This document shows positions 33,709 through 45,860 of a DNA stretch of 64,000 nt, one piece after another. This stretch comes from Magicicada septendecula (taxonomy: Eukaryota > Arthropoda > Insecta > Hemiptera > Cicadidae). Location: NCBI GenBank assembly GCA_034769895.1, contig CM068373.1, forward strand, positions 25,692,120 through 25,756,119. The letters are read 5' to 3'. The notes under the pieces were generated by a model. It saw only the letters and a program-made list of their open reading frames with translations. It did no database searches and was not told the DNA's origin. The position numbers were made by a program, and so were the translations under genes. Numbering within the stretch: position 1 is the first letter of the stretch; the number at the start of each line of letters is the position of its first letter.

Positions 33709-34092
33709 AGCATCGGTGGAAGTCTCCCCGCGTAAGAAATAGCGCGGGAGTCGTCCGACGGGCCTTCCCTGGAGTCCGTCCAGGAAACTCGAGGACTCTT
33801 AGGTCGGATCTCGCGAAAAACGACCGGGCCAGAGTCCCAGCGCCTCGCCCGGCATGTCAACGGCTTTCCCGGGCTTCGGAGAACCTTCCTTACCCCTGGG
33901 AGGTCCCTGACCAAGTCCTAGCGCGGGAGTTCGACCGGCCTTAATGCCGAAAAAAGCAGGCGGTGTCCCGGCATAGGTCGAAGCCTCCCGCGTAGGGAAG
34001 AGCGCGGGAGTCGTCCGACGGGCCTTCCCGGAGTCCGTCCACGGAACCCGGGGAGTCTTACGTCGGATCCCGAGAAAGACGGTCACGGTCCA
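33709..34092. repeat. GC-rich duplicated segment inside the Helitron
   Basis: Two direct copies about 261 bp apart (33724-33825 and 33985-34085) share 'agcgcgggagtcgtccgacg' and 'ggagtccgtcca'. The block is strikingly GC-rich against its surroundings. ORFs across it exist on the minus strand but look like artefacts of composition. It could be captured host or TE sequence; origin unknown. Confidence 0.8.
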
Positions 34093-34903
34093 CGGTTCTT
34101 ATAAATAAAGATATACTGTAGACTATGATATCGAAGGTGGTGTATGCATCTTAAGAAACGTCTTAATAGTGCGTGAATTCAGAGTTGTTTCAGTTTGAAT
34201 TTAAAAGTGGATAAGTTAAGATCGAAGTATGTTATAAGCGAGTATATAAAACAACGTTTTGATAGCGAATGTATTCAGATCATAGTGTTCAGACAATAAA
34301 AATGCGCTTGCTTCAGTTTGAATTTAAAAATTGCTAAGCTGAAATCTATAGAGGTATTGTATTGTTAGAATAAGTTTAGGAGACACTAATTTAACAAATA
34401 CCTTATTTCAACATTAACACAATGAATTATAAAAAGGCAGTTAAATAGCAGCGCGTGCAAGTACTGTAGACATTTGATTGAAAACTAGTTTAGCTGTTCG
34501 CCCTCTCCCAGAGTTAGAAATCGAGCAGGAGCATCACGCGCAACAGAATTCTTCCCCAAATATAAGAATAAAGTATATGACATGTTCTTAAACAGGTGCG
34601 CTACAGAGTATTCCTCCAGTGAGAATGCGAACGTAACAATATAAGGAAGATTATACAATATACAAGTAATATAACGTTAGAACAAGAATAGGTGCCTATG
34701 AGCCTATGAATAAATTATGAACCCGAGCAACGCTGGGTAAATCGGCTGGTAATATAATCAAAATCTCATTTTAATTTAATACAACGTGTAAATATAGTTC
34801 AAGCCACTTAATATTAATGATCACTGGTAAGCTTTTGCTGCCGGTGTTAACATGTTACCGAGCTGTTATGTCGTGGTCTCGATTGTCTACATTCATTTCC
34901 ATG

Positions 34904-34942
34904 ACGTATCGTCCGTCGACGTGACGGACATCATCAGGGCCA
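34904..34942 (-). other. Hammerhead-like stem-loop motif
   Basis: On the minus strand: CTGATGA, T, then a 7-bp stem GTCCGTC/GACGGAC closed by a 5-nt loop, then GATACGTC where a hammerhead would have GAAAC...GUC. The core is close but not canonical (GATA for GAAA). It probably marks the end of a degenerate retroelement. Confidence 0.4.
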
Positions 34943-35109
34943 CGGGGACAAAAATCACAAACACCCGCGAATGAGTATAAACAAAAGCGGTTCTGTAACA
35001 AAAGGTAAAATCTCCAAAGTGTTATAAATGGTCAACTTGACGTGCCACAGTGTTCGGAGTGTCCGGGTGAACCAGAAAGCGGCCTGTCACCTGCTTCTTA
35101 CCTTGATTA

Positions 35110-35930
35110 ACTATCTGGCGCTTGTAGGGACTGAAACTCAGTGTTGAGTATTATTATTTGGGGGCATGGGACGCTGAAATCGCCTGAACCCTGGACCGTA
35201 TCTGCCAAAGTGGCAATGGTAGCCGGCGGGCCAGAAGCCACTGTTCGATGAAGTTCTTCGTGATAGGAGCGCCAGATGACTCTTCTGATACTATAGCGGC
35301 GGGTATGAGTGATGTGTCTCATACGTAGGCCGGACAGTGATGACCATCGGGTCGTGATCGGTCGGAAGACCTGATACGGCATTTACTGTTACGGGACATG
35401 CCAAGTATTTGACAACAACTTCCGGAAGACCCCTATTGTGAACACGGGTCAGAGAAACAGGACCAAGAACGTAGACATGAGGATGAGGTTGAGCAAGCGG
35501 CCACGTGGTTTGTAACACGGCTGTTCCACGTTGGGTGTATAGAGTCGACGTCTTCGGCAAAAATTGTAAGAAGAGAATGGTCGAGGATGTCGCCCACTCC
35601 TCGCGCAGCGGGGTCCCTCCGCGCCCGAGCTTGAGTTAAGGCGAAGTGAGACCAACATTCCGAGCCCCGGCGACGAGTTGTCGCAGTAAAGAGTTGACAG
35701 TGGGCAATGCGTTTGTGGACTAAGAGGTCTATCACAGCAAGGTGAGCGGGGGGGGGGTATTTTCAGCTTGGCTAACCGTCCCGTACTTTGTATACGCAGG
35801 ACCTGAAAGAAGATAGCTGAGTCAAGAAGGTGTCAGAAAGAAATATGATATCGAGGTCATACTTGTTGGCTAAAGCGACCACTTCAGTACGGCGAAACAG
35901 AAAGCCACAACCGTTTCATACCACTAATCG
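35110..35930 (-). pseudogene. Jockey-type LINE endonuclease domain remnant
   Basis: Minus-strand translation across frames gives, in order, RRTEVVALANKYDLDIIFLSDTFLT (N-terminal 'El...l....iDI..isET.l'), a frame-broken CRVTNHVGRLL-like part (the 'WGc...n..G..L' motif of LINE endonucleases), then VVVKYLACPVTVNAVSGLPTDHDPMVITVRP with the DHDP histidine/aspartate motif. This is the APE-like endonuclease that nicks target DNA. At least two frameshifts; no RT follows. Confidence 0.7.
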
Positions 35931-36374
35931 AAGGCGTTTGACGCGCGTCAAAAGGAACAGAGTATGGTGATAAGCACAGACTGGATGTCCTGTTCAGCCA
36001 GAATCTGGGAAACGAACGTTTCCACCGAGGCTCGCAGGCGAAGGTCGAATCAGAAGAACTTTCCTTCGCCGAGGACGTCTGAGGATTTGGAAGCGGCAGC
36101 TGCCGCCAGACACATACTGGGTAGGTATGCGGCAGAATATGCTGCTGTGAAGGGTTAACACTGAATTTATCCTACAGGTTTTTAGAATTTGGTGTTATAA
36201 ATTAAAATTTGATCATCACCAACATCATCTTCAAGGATTAAAACAAGGATGGTGTTTGTTCCGGTCTCAAAAAGGCAAAGATACAAAAAGGCTAGTCACC
36301 ACTCTAGCGCTTCCTCGGACGTCCCACATTAAAATTTGATTAATGTTTTATTGTTTAACCATTAGTTGATTCCA
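35931..36374. other. Unassigned flank of the Jockey remnant
   Basis: A 64-codon plus-strand ORF (35964-36158) has no motif. Possibly the decayed region upstream of the endonuclease. Confidence 0.4.
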
Positions 36375-36600
36375 ACGAAGAAGAAGAGTACGAAGAAGAA
36401 GAGGAGGAGGAGGAGGAGGAGGAGGAGGAGGAGGAAGAATAGGAAGAGGAAGAGGAAGAGGAAGAGGAAGAGGAAGAGTAAGAGGGAGAGGGAGAGGGAG
36501 AGGGAGATGGAGAGGGAGAGGGAGAGGGAGAGGGAGAGGGAGGGAGGAGAAGAAGAAGAAGAAGAAGAAGAAGAAGAAGAAGAAGAAGAAGAAGAAGAAA
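36375..36600. repeat. Near-pure polypurine tract (GAA/GAG/GGAGA repeats)
   Basis: About 225 bp, purines on the plus strand with only a handful of pyrimidines: GAA blocks, then GAG, GGAAGA, GGGAGA and GAA again. Long ORFs on either strand here are low-complexity artefacts. Confidence 0.95.
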
Positions 36601-37284
36601 TAGTGAAATCATTGGATGAAGTTACGTTAGAAAAATTATGAACCATGGGGTTTGGAATTTAGATTTTATGTTCACTCTCTTTTCATTTCGTCGCTAACAA
36701 ATGTTTTGTGATGAAAGTTAATGAAAAGAGTTAATGCATTTAAATCCGCTTACTTTTCCCTCTCGTCAACAGTTTACGTTCGTCTGAACTTAACAATTAT
36801 TACGCCGTGTTTCACAAAAGTCTAATTTCCCTTTCCGGAGTGTATTCACGCTTTGTGCTGAGAGGCCCCCTTTTAATTTATAATTCTTTTCTGGATGGAA
36901 GTTACTAATATAAATTAATTTCCTAACAGCAGAATAAGTCCCAGTACAAAAATGATCTTTGCTTTCATTCTTTTACATACAATATACTTTTTTGTTATGA
37001 GAGTTTGCCGGTTTGCCGGAACTTCGGTTTGCCGGAACTTCGGTCCCAGGTTGTTTACCGCAAACGTTTCGGCCGTGCCTTCGACGGCTATCTTCAGTGC
37101 AGAAGAATGTAACACACTTCAACTGTGACCACTAAACTGTGACGATTTATTTCATACACAGCGGACTGTTCATTAATCAGACATAAATGAAACGCATTAA
37201 GATAAAAGGACTTTAACGTAAAGTACACATTTCCAATAAGCAATCGTCTGAAGTAGGCTACTATTCAAATCTGAGTACTAAAAG
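36601..37284. other. Unassigned sequence
   Basis: 'ggtttgccggaacttc' is tandemly duplicated at about 37009-37043. No gene recognised. Confidence 0.5.
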
Positions 37285-38390
37285 CAGGGGCGAACCTAGA
37301 ATTTAATTTGGGTGGGGGGATTTTTTCAACCACATATCGTTTTCTTAGAGAAATGTTTTCTCGAGTTATAATGAATATCGTGCCAACAAATTAAAACTAA
37401 TAGGAAAATAAGAGCTGTAATTCACTAATTTCATTGAAATCAAATAAAAAAATAGATCAGATATTTGAAACTAATAACATCTTTCCATGGAATATAAATA
37501 CTTTAAAGAAAACGTTAGAATGACGAAAGTCATGTTTAACAGCATGTATATAAATGCTCTGGATATTGGCCTAAATCTATATACCAGGTTTGTAGATATA
37601 AGTTTTACCGCATATAAAATAATGTTAAATAGTTTTGTTAAAAAATATAATGATTGTCAGACTTTTTAAAACGAAACATAGAAAAAGAAAGAAAGGTAAA
37701 AAACTGAAGAAATAAATATAATTATATACATTGTTAAATAAATCTTCTATTTATCCTTATTTAATTTAAAAAAAATATGTGTATTATATGGTTCATTATA
37801 TGTTTATTGCATGCTTCATTTGAAGAAACGATATATTTAAGGAAATTTGGTCAAATAGGGCGCGTTAATTACGCGAGTACATAGAATAACACTGAAACTG
37901 TTTGACTCCTAATATCACGTGACTTCAAAAATCGTCGTACGCGCCATGGCCTGTATTTTTCGTAGGCCTCGGTGTTTATGCCAACTAGCGGGTAAAAGCA
38001 AACTATTCCTTCCTTGCGGAATTAAATAGATCAGCTGACATGGTTCAAGCATAGTGTAAAGCTCGTCGTCATATGTTTCAAGTTGCTTGTAACCAGCGGA
38101 ACAAAATGTTCTTCTACTCTCTTTCAAGTCGACTTCTTTCCGTTTTTCACCGTTTCTTTCAACGTCTTCCATATTTATTGCTGAGAATAAGGCCTATTAT
38201 CGTAGAGTATTTTAATTTGGCATTGACCGAAATAGTAATTTTTTAGAAATGCAATCTTGGAAGTCAATTAATTACATTTCAAAAAACACGCAACAAGTTT
38301 AAAAAGTTTGGTTCAAATTTTTTTAATTTTTTCAAATTTCGGGGGGGGGATGTTTCTCTTATATCCCCTCCCTAGGTTCGGCCCTAACTG
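37285..38390. mobile_element. Putative TIR transposon, about 1.1 kb
   Basis: The left end CAGGGGCGAACCTAG and the right end (reverse) CAGTTAGGGCCGAACCTAGG form imperfect inverted termini, each followed inward by a G-run. CAG ends and GCGAACC recall hAT elements. I did not find a convincing 8-bp duplication. Two internal ORFs (37487-37669 plus, 37915-38172 minus) have no recognised motif. Confidence 0.5.
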
Positions 38391-39949
38391 GAAGCAACTA
38401 ATAAAGCAACGTAGTAAAATCAGACATCAAAGAGCACGTGAATGACACAAGAAACAAACTACGGCTGGACTCAGCTGGAAGCCTGAGTGACAATGTGTGA
38501 GCCCAGTGTCAGTATGTCGTTGCTTGCACGATTTCCTAAACTTTGTCATTTCCGTGATTCAGATACAAGCTAATGTTCCCGTAAAGGCATATACAATAAA
38601 TCAATTTTAATCTAACACCAATTTTAGTATAAAATATATGTATATAAGTTTAGTTAATTTGATTATGTGTTCTAAACTACTAGTTAAAGCAGATTATGAA
38701 CTGCTGTAATGCTTTGAGTTTCGGCTTTGAATCAACACGTGATCAAACTCGTAACCTACTGCTAAGGAATCGTTAGAATAAGGTTGACCGTAAGATCCAG
38801 GGCCGACTTGTACTAGACTGTAATAACTTTAGTAACTTTTCCAGTCTTCTTTATTAAACGTATATGTAGTTTATGAGAACATACAAATTATCTTATTGAA
38901 TGTATAATAATATGTAGTCATCATAATGCTGAATAAATCACAAATTAATCACAACGAAAAAACAAGTTTGAGAAATTAACTATCCGCCTATGTGGCCACT
39001 ATGTCACATCATAACGTGTCTGCTCCGTATGGGGTACTTCCTATCAATCTGCACGATCTCTCTCTCTCTCTCTCTCCCTCTCTCTCTCTCTCCACACAAC
39101 ACACACACATATATTATTACTATTATTATTATGATACACAAACAGGCCAGCCGTGGACCACCCGAATATCATTTGCTTTTCATCTTCTGCCAGAAGGCCC
39201 TCATCGCTCTCATTCGCACACTGTGCGCCGCCTTACTTTCCACTGTCCACCCCTTTATCGTTTTCTTCTCACCGCAAAGAACCTTAAGATTTTGAATTTT
39301 GTTTCCGTATGTAATCTATCCTCACAGTCGTTCAAAGAGATAATGAGTTTCATCATTTCCTCCTTGAGTTGTTTGGTGTACACGTTCAGACTAAAATGTT
39401 GCCAAATATAGTTGAAAATTCGTTTATTTAATCTGGACTTACCCATCCAAACCAGATCCATATATTGGATATCCAAACCATCCAAACCAGATCCATATTT
39501 TTGACCCATCCAGTCCATATCTTCCAGATCCCTGTACAGCTCTTCTTTGTGTCTATGTCTGTACCCATCTTAGGTTTGCTTGTGGCCATAAATTTTCCGA
39601 AGAATTCTTCGTACAATTTGAAGAAATTTTGAAAGCACATTGTTTCCATTCCATACATGATCACCGGTCTGATCACAACACACATATATTATTATTGATA
39701 ATAACAAAAACTATTTACAAGAATATATTTTTATTATTTATGTATTCCGATGTTTCAATAGTATTCAAAATATCATCATGTGACATAAAATTAATAAATT
39801 ATAATGTTTGAAATAAATTGTTCAAAACAGCTCTGTTATATGAAGACTAAAATTAATGATTTATATGTGTTAATAAAATATGTTATATAATTAATTGTAA
39901 AATATTATATAAATATTTATTAAATTAAATTAATTAGGAATTTTGAAAT
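38391..39949. other. Unassigned; includes a (CT)n-(AC)n tract
   Basis: 39057-39092 is (CT)n with one CCC break, followed by (AC)n to about 39109. 39437-39515 has three related copies of 'catccaaaccagatccatat' or a variant of it. No gene recognised. Confidence 0.5.
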
Positions 39950-40450
39950 TAATATCATTTTTCGTATTAATTTTAATTTTGTTTTGGTAATAAAAATTAC
40001 TTATTTGTGTTTAATTATTTCTAAATTTTCACATAAGTTCATTTTTGATCTTTGGAAATGTGTTTTAATAAACTGATGTTATTTAAATTTTTGAAATATG
40101 TATTTGTTTTGTATTGAGTGTGTAGCTAAATTTGGTTATATATATCCTGTTTTAAATATAAATTACGGTATTGTATATATATCTTTCTTTTAAACCAAAA
40201 CTTTTTATCGTGGCCAATATAAACTTGCTACAGTCCTGGCATTCAATTTTATATACTCCATTTAAATAATGAATTAATTTATCTGCTTTAGGTTTCATTA
40301 TATCAAAATGTGTTTTATTACTGACATAGGTAAATTTTATATGTTGATTTTTAAATAATTTTGTAATTTTATATTTAGTATTGACTATGTATGTGAAATT
40401 AGTATATTTAATATTTTGATTTTTCTGTTTTGTTATTGAAAGAATTATTT
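39950..40450 (-). pseudogene. Penelope-like element, linker and GIY-YIG remnant
   Basis: The minus strand from 40450 reads NTKYKITKLFKNQHIKFTYVSNKT, then LNGVYKIECQDCSKFILATIKK (GIY-YIG nuclease start with the CxxC-like pair), and after decay PNLATHSIQNKYIF and MNLCENLEIIKHK. Order and motifs match the same region of the better-kept copy at 58440-59460. Stops and frameshifts throughout. Confidence 0.8.
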
Positions 40451-40706
40451 AGCACTTTTTGATTATTTTGTTTACTATGTTATCAATAATTCTGGGGTTA
40501 TATCCACTTTTTATAGCAATAGCATACATTGCTATATATACATTGCTATTTCCTTTTCTTTTTGTATTCGTGCTGATGGAAATGTGAGATCCATCCTTCA
40601 AGCTAGACTTATCGCCTACATAAACTAGTATTATCCCCTACACAAGCTAGTCTCATCTACTTCATCTTCTTTGGTCCTCTTATGGCAACTCCTTGTTATC
40701 AACTGA

Positions 40707-40707
40707 T

Positions 40708-40745
<38 letters not shown>

Positions 40746-40844
40746 GTACTACTACTACTACTATCACTACCACTAGTACTACTACTACTACTACTACTAC
40801 TATCACTACCACTAGTACTACTACTACTACTACTACTGCTACTG

Positions 40845-40899
<55 letters not shown>

Positions 40900-40916
40900 C
40901 ACTACTACTACTACTT

Positions 40917-40958
<42 letters not shown>

Positions 40959-40959
40959 A
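40707..40959. repeat. (ACT)n trinucleotide tract, about 250 bp
   Basis: Mostly ACT units with scattered variants (AGT, ATC-ACT-ACC-ACT blocks, GCT). 'tatcactaccactagtact' occurs twice (40760 and 40800 regions), a higher-order duplication. The poly-Thr and poly-Val ORFs here are artefacts. Confidence 0.95.
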
Positions 40960-42129
40960 AAATCTATAATTTTCTGATTCTCTAACACTACCCCATTAAC
41001 AACTGATGAAGAAAGGAATTCGTATTCATTAAATAACTCATCACATTTGAAGTAGAGTTACTGAACAATCCTCCATGTAAAGTAGCGCCATCTACTTGGA
41101 AACTAGTAAACTAGTCACAATAGCATATCCAACTGTGAATTGCTGGAAGCATTTTGTTTCTCATGCAGATTGCAAAGGGGAAAAGTTTAACGAATCAATT
41201 TAAATGCAAATCGTGTAGGTACTCTCAGCGGACAAAAAATATATTACATTTCGTTATTAAAAACTTCTGTCTTTGGTTTTAATTTTTGATTGGATATTCG
41301 CACAAACTTGTTAGAAAAATTTGGACTTTGAAAACAAAACACTACTGATATATGTTTCATACATTTGGATGGTGATTTAATTGATTTGTAAACGTCTAAT
41401 TCAAATTTTAAAAATCGCACCAATTATGTTATCTTTAAAAGCTTAGGTGCTTGATAAACCTTAATTGAAGGGAAAACGTTTTTTTTGGGAATTTATTGGT
41501 AGAAAAACGTGTAAGAATTCCGTGTGAAAACCTGTTAGTTATCACTTGCATAGGTATCTTTAATTTCTTTCATTACTTATAACCACTTTAGTTGTACAAA
41601 TAATTTTTCTCATCGATACATGTAGAAATATTGTATTTTGGTGTTTCATAACCATAATTAATGAGATAATTACGCGTCTGTCTTTCTAGTCAACAATCGT
41701 GAGTCTGTGTGAAAAACGAATTCTGTTTCTACCTCATGTTTGTAGTTGCATTTGACTGGTTATACAATTGACATGGAGTTTTTGAAGCTGAGTTATTGTT
41801 ATCAGAGTTTTATAATAGGGAAGGCGAACGGAACAATGTGCTTTCATTTTGATGTCGACAACCTCTGAGTATACTGTGTCTCCTTCTCTGTCTCTGTCTG
41901 TCTGTCTGTCCGTCCGTCCGTCTCTATCTGTCTACCTCTCTCTTCCTCTACCTCTGTCCCTTTATTCTCGTAGTCTTATACCGAGTGTCACAGCGTTCAC
42001 CTATAGTTTTTACTGACATAGTACTTACACGAATTTGGAGTAAAAAACTTACATGAGTATGTAATAACACAATCATTGTAAACACTTGCCTTTATTTACT
42101 CACTCTCACTGGACACGTTTTCACTGAAT
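40960..42129. other. Unassigned; pyrimidine-rich patch
   Basis: 41879-41955 is a CT/CTGT-rich run (three to four CTGT units, then CCGT). Otherwise nothing recognised. Confidence 0.5.
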
Positions 42130-42640
42130 CAGATAATGAAAAGTATTTCATATTGTGAAAAGTATTTCATGTGTGGAGAAAGTAAAACCAAAATATTTAA
42201 AACCATTGTTAGAATTATCATGACTTTCAAAGCTTGGACTACTGCTAAACACACAAGAACAAAATTAGTGACAGCAGAAATGGATTTTTGGAGACGTTCT
42301 TCAAGAGTATGTAGACGTGAGAAGATTAGAAATGACGTCATTGAGGACAGAATAAATGTAAAAAATTCAATTGTTGAATTTATTTAAACAAACAAAAAAA
42401 TTACAATGGTACGGACACACAAAAAGAATGCACATGAAAGATTGCCAAGGATAGTTATGAAATTGACCCCACCAGGAAGAAGGAAAAGAGAATGACCACC
42501 AAACATCTTGATAGAAGAAATTCAGATTATATTGAGGGAAAGAAAAATTGAAGATCTTTGGGTGGACAAGCAGCAGTGGAAGCTGCGAATTCAATCGCTT
42601 CTGTAATCTTTGGTTCCGGAAAATGTGTAAACATTGTACA
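42130..42640 (+). pseudogene. LINE ORF2 C-terminus remnant (same family as 4810-5290)
   Basis: Plus-strand frames read KIFKTIVRIIMTFKAWTT, AEMDFWRRSSRVCRREKIRNDVIEDRI, then after a stop LTPPGRRKRE and DLWVDKQQWKLRIQSLL. It is collinear with the minus-strand copy at 4810-5290, down to the final 'gtaatctttggttcc'. Stops interrupt it. Confidence 0.8.
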
Positions 42641-45600
42641 GGCATAATAATAAATAAATTTATTTTATTAAAATATTAGAGTGTAATTTGTAAACAATGT
42701 GCAAGTTCTGTGCAAGTACAGGGAAGGTTTATAAGGCAGACAAAAAAAGAAAATCTCACTCGTTTCTGTAGTGTTTATTCTGTCATAGTAATTCGAGACA
42801 ACCAATCAAAAGCATTCTTAAAGCTTCTTGATGTGTTTATAGGTGAGAGAAACTCATTTCCTGCAGCAAACTGTTGTTACTAAAAGTGCACAACTTTATA
42901 TATATAAACAGATCGCGAAACAAGGGAAGGCAGAGAACGAATCTCACCTTATACGGCTGTTTACCTCGCAACTGTTTTTTTTTTTCGATGTTTGAGACCA
43001 ATCAATATGGTCGGACTCGGGCTGTTTTGGAGACTAGCTCCCTTCAGCCATGTGGGTAGGGAATTTTAGGGGAGACGCACACCAGCAGACTGGTCCGTTG
43101 AGAAGGTGGAGGCACATAGTTGGGAGGGTATTGTTTGTTAGTTATAATGTATGCGAGTGTAGTGGGTAGCCATACGCGAGCGGGAGAGGGAGATGGATGT
43201 GGTCGTTATGGTTGTTTTGTGGCATCTTTATTCATTCATTTTGGTTTGTTTATTTCTTCTTCGACGTTCTTTTTTTTGGGGGGGGCGGCCAAGACAGGGA
43301 CGTGTGCCGCTGGTCGCCAAAGTTGGTAGGTGGCGACAGGGTGCCGTCAAGGGAGGAGGAAGGAACAGATTTGAGGATTATAAGCGGGTACGTAAGTGTG
43401 GGTAACTAGAGTGTGTGTTTTCTGTGGTGAAGTGAAGATAGGGCTTAGAGTTTTAGAGTGTGGGGGAGTTTGATAGTGTGTTGATTATTTAGGCTGCTTT
43501 AGTGTGTCAGGTCACTACAGCCGGGGAGAGATGAGTCATTGGCGGGGAAAGAGTACGCATTGCGTAAGTATGTCTGTGTCTTTGACGCCGGCGGGGTTGG
43601 TGGCGAGGGGGAGGACCATTGGCTATCGTAAGGAGGCGATTTAGTAAGTAGGAAGGTCGGCTTGTGTTGCGGGTGTTTCTATTAATTGAAGGGACTGTTG
43701 ATTGTATGGAATTGCGGCAGGAGGCTGTTCGGGAATACTTCCAGTTAAGCTTAACGAGGAAGGAATCTAGGTCAGGGAAGCGGGTGTTAAGCGCATACAT
43801 GGCGGCGTTGGAGGTCTTCGTAAGGCGTGGCCGGCGGTATATGAGTCGTAGGGCCCGTCGTTCTGTGGAGATCCGTTCTGTGGCAGCAGCCCGTCGCAAC
43901 TGCTGCTGACAGAACCACTTATATACAGGTAACATACTCGTATGTTCCGAAACAACAGAGATTAAAATTGTGCCTGTAGACGCGACGAATTTTGAGTTGT
44001 CGCAGCGAATAAGTTAACAGAACGAAATATTTGTATCTCTCATGGTTAAGATTACTGTGCGATTGTAGAGTGCCCTACTCTATTGTGCTCACCTCATCCA
44101 GCGAACTAAGCAGTCCTGTGAAATGAAACCTACATAGTTGTTAAGTCCCTTTCGTCCTGCTGAGAGGATAAATACAAGGCGTAGAAAAGAAGGTCTAGGT
44201 GAAGCTCAGGACATATGCCTTGAACCGGTTGTTGTTAGGGCCATAGAAGAACTGAACCTTTTCGGACCAAGTAATACGTCATTAGCTAATGTAAAACGTA
44301 TTTTGTGATTCAGGTGAGTAAGTTGTTGGAATAGATAAATATTTATCGCATGTCTCAACTAAAAATAGTAGTTTCACCTTGTCCGTAGAAGACGGGTGAA
44401 CAGAATAATGTTTGTTGTCCGTTGTATATAAGCTTAGCTGAACAAAACGTAAGAAACTTGGAAACCCGTCGCTTATTCAACTACGTCATACTATTTGGCT
44501 TAAAAAAAAAAAAATAATAGGCCTATTACATTAATTGCAACTGGAATTGTCACAATGAGTCGGTTAGTATGTTGTGTTGGTGTTAGGTTAGTGTGCTAAT
44601 ATTTAGTAGTTATTTATCTCGCTTTATTAATTGTATATGTTTGTTAATTGTGAATATTGCTAGAGCAAAGTTAATACTTGTAAAATTCTAACGTGAAGAA
44701 GCGAATAATTGAATTAGTTGGATATAGCTTATGATTATTTTTGTTTAAAGTGTAAAATTATACCATTTAATATATCCACAACAGAGATTGGAAAGTAGGA
44801 ACATGCAGTAGGATATTTGTCAAACTATGAAAGACACCTTGTAAAAGACTGAAACACCGTAACTCATGAAATTAGAAGACGTCTTGTGAAAACTAAGGAG
44901 AAAAGAGAAACATTATGTCGGAAGATCCTCCTGACTGAAAAAGAATTTGTACAGTTAGCCAGAAGTGAACACCACACAGCTTAAAGTTCTTCCACCTATA
45001 CGATGACTGTACATGTATATGGTCCTTGTATAAGACAAAGCATTTATGATTACAAATATTACACACAACAAACGTATATTGAATCTGATGCAGCGATAAT
45101 GCGTACTTTTTCACATAAAATGAATAACATTAATTACAAAAAATAAAATAATATAAATGTATTAAATTTTGTAACAGAATGAGGTAAATATGTGATTATC
45201 CAGTAAGTGTTGTACTTTAAATACAATGGTATGGAATGATATTTAGAATAAAATGGAATATTCAAAAACTTATAATTTTTATGTCAATAAAATTCATATA
45301 GGCTATATTTATAGTTTTCCTAAAATAAAATGTTAAATACTTGGTGTTTAGTACTGATAAATACTTAGTTCAGTTAAATCTAATACGTCGTCACGTATAT
45401 GACATTCTGGGTTAAAATTTTCTTAGTTCAACAAGTTTTTAAAAGCTGGACGTTTTAGCAGGTTGTAACCATTTCCATGCATTTAATTTAGAGATTTCTA
45501 TTTGCCGGGTATGTTTTCAAACAATATTTACGAAAGTTGATTTTTTTCATTACCTAAGAGCAAATAATGTAATTTGGCTTTACAATTCAAGCTACATCTC

Positions 45601-45689
45601 TCTATATTCTCACGTCAACATCGCGTTTAAATCTACGTAAACGTTAAAATAATTGACAACAGAGAACAACCTGGTCATAAGATCTCAAA
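42641..45689. other. Unassigned; includes a GC-richer block at 43040-43950
   Basis: The 43040-43950 block is less AT-rich and open for 142 codons on the minus strand (43507-43935) with Arg/Pro-rich text and no recognised domain. A TATATAAGTGG sequence sits at its right edge on the minus strand (about 43917-43927), so this may be the 5' part of an unknown retroelement. The rest shows nothing. Confidence 0.4.
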
Positions 45690-45860
45690 GTCTTTAAAAG
45701 ATGGCAAAGAAGCGTTGTCGATGACTTACGAGGCGCACCAGTCCAATTTAACTTTGTTAATTAAACAACTCCACAAACAGCAACCCTCATCCCCGCAGTA
45801 CACCCGATCATTCTATCGTTTCCTCACACCTGGAGTATGTCTAATTACAGACAACCACTA
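45690..45860. repeat. Dispersed repeat, copy 1 (partner 48025-48200)
   Basis: Shares 'ctttaaaagatg', 'tttaactttgttaattaaa', 'ccctcatccc' and 'gtctaattaca' with 48025-48200 in the same order and spacing. Confidence 0.7.

Larger units (their letters stand above)
32688..34749 (+). mobile_element. Probable non-autonomous Helitron, 2062 bp
   Basis: Begins with TC after an A (A|TCTTAATATAAATAAAAG) and ends ACCC-GAGCAACGC-TGGGT hairpin, then a short spacer, CTGG and T (34746-34750), which satisfies the CTRR rule and insertion between A and T. No target duplication is expected. It contains a 131-bp tandem array, a frequent feature of insect Helitrons. No Rep/helicase is seen. Confidence 0.75.

Noticed and set aside
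33709-34092. GC-rich ORFs of 84-95 codons suggesting a bacterial or host gene insert
   Set aside because: No domain or start context; the block is an internal duplication, and its openness follows from composition.
34625-34645. 'cgtaacaatat' inside the Helitron as another ATAT-LTR end
   Set aside because: No LTR sequence matches on either side, so the short match is treated as chance.
36355-36646. Ser/Leu/Arg/Glu-rich ORFs on both strands
   Set aside because: Low-complexity translation of the polypurine tract.
40682-40969. Poly-Thr and poly-Val ORFs
   Set aside because: Translations of the (ACT)n tract.
43507-43935. 142-codon Arg/Pro-rich minus-strand ORF
   Set aside because: No domain recognised and several overlapping ORFs exist in the same GC-richer block; kept only as an unassigned region.
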